64,000 bases of DNA from Trichobilharzia regenti (lineage: Eukaryota > Platyhelminthes > Trematoda > Strigeidida > Schistosomatidae): the NCBI GenBank assembly GCA_944472135.2, contig OX235262.1, positions 171,801,509-171,865,508 of the forward strand, read 5' to 3'. A model generated the notes under the pieces. It was not told where the DNA came from. It searched no databases and worked only from the letters and a program-made list of their open reading frames with translations. The position numbers and the translations under genes are program-made. Below are positions 63,600-64,000 of this stretch, piece after piece (within the stretch, counting starts at the first letter, position 1; every line of letters starts with the position of its first letter).

Positions 63600-64000
63600 C
63601 CCACATATTTAGACTTGAATTCATCTCATCCGTTAACTGTCAAGACAAGCTTAATCAAGTGTCTAACTAAGCGAGTAATAACACTAAGTAGTACAAAAAA
63701 GACCTAAATGACGAAACGAAACAGATAGAAGAATAGCTGGTTGGTGCTAAATAACAATTCAATAAAATTCATTAGGAAGATAAGAAAAGGCCGAAGGCAA
63801 AATAAAGATAATTGTGAAACTAGTAATGATAAGATAAGAGAGAATATAAGGCGTCTACTGTTATACCATATAAGGAGGGGACATCTGAGACCCTCCCTGT
63901 GAAGGATTCTTAATAAAGCAGGAATTAGAGTGGCATTCAAACCTACAAACTCACTCAGGTAAGACAAGCTCTGTAGGTTGACCCAATTACACAAAATAAT
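63600..64000 (+). mobile_element. PLE lineage-2 fragment, plus strand, runs off the window
   Basis: Plus strand: a thumb region with SSHPLTVKTSLIKCL (about 63620-63665), then IKFIRKIRKGRRQNKDNCET and RGHLRPSL, then KAGIRVAFKPTNSL near 63917-63958. It lies head-to-head with the minus-strand piece at 62880, with 55 bp between them. Confidence 0.72.

Noticed and set aside
1..64000. CRISPR arrays, bacterial operons, rRNA genes
   Set aside because: No regularly spaced short repeats of that kind, no bacterial gene density, and no rRNA-like conserved blocks were seen.

Overview
The window reads as non-coding, repeat-dense DNA from a schistosomatid blood fluke (trematode flatworm). The base composition is AT-rich, host exons are sparse, and the repeat set is the schistosome one: BEL/Pao LTR retrotransposons, CR1/Jockey-like and RTE-like LINEs, several Penelope-like element (PLE) lineages with GIY-YIG endonuclease domains, tRNA-headed SINEs, and SMalpha-type repeats carrying hammerhead ribozymes. 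The family calls rest on translated motifs and sequence features read by eye, and no database search was possible. The species cannot be fixed.

Layout. 1-10.6 kb: broken RTE-like LINEs, PLE 3' ends and four tRNA-like SINE copies, two of them with clear target-site duplications. 10.9-11.4 kb: a divergent pair of hammerhead repeats. 11.9-12.25 kb: an unidentified possible host exon on the minus strand with a membrane segment. 13.3-16 kb: remnants of three LINEs. 16-22.8 kb: mostly unrecognised sequence with two lone BEL LTRs. 22.8-32.6 kb: a minus-strand CR1/Jockey-like LINE split by a 6,715-bp BEL/Pao element on the plus strand. The BEL has 358-bp LTRs that differ at three visible positions and a 5-bp duplication, so it is a recent insertion; its one visible coding defect is a one-base frame break in gag. 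32.6-38.7 kb: the most gene-like stretch, with a 419-codon ORF (36355-37614) whose C-terminal half looks like the PP1-binding region of PPP1R15 (GADD34/CReP) proteins. 38.7-51.7 kb: a mosaic of PLE 3' ends, SMalpha-like repeats and LINE pieces, including a near-perfect palindrome at 49839-51414. 52-64 kb: RTE-like LINEs, a third PLE lineage inside an inverted repeat, two PLE copies in tandem, a long (TA)n tract and PLE fragments running off the right edge.

How the parts relate. PLE 3' ends repeatedly occur as divergent pairs, with both 3' ends pointing outward. The hammerhead repeats show the same divergent layout at three loci. Hammerhead-like motifs also recur in the 3' ends of the PLEs. 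This fits a system in which self-cleaving RNAs and PLE reverse transcriptases share a mobilisation route, an idea already proposed for animal retrozymes. Separately, one SINE family carries a 3' tail almost identical to that of the RTE-like LINE, which points to that LINE as its mobilising partner.
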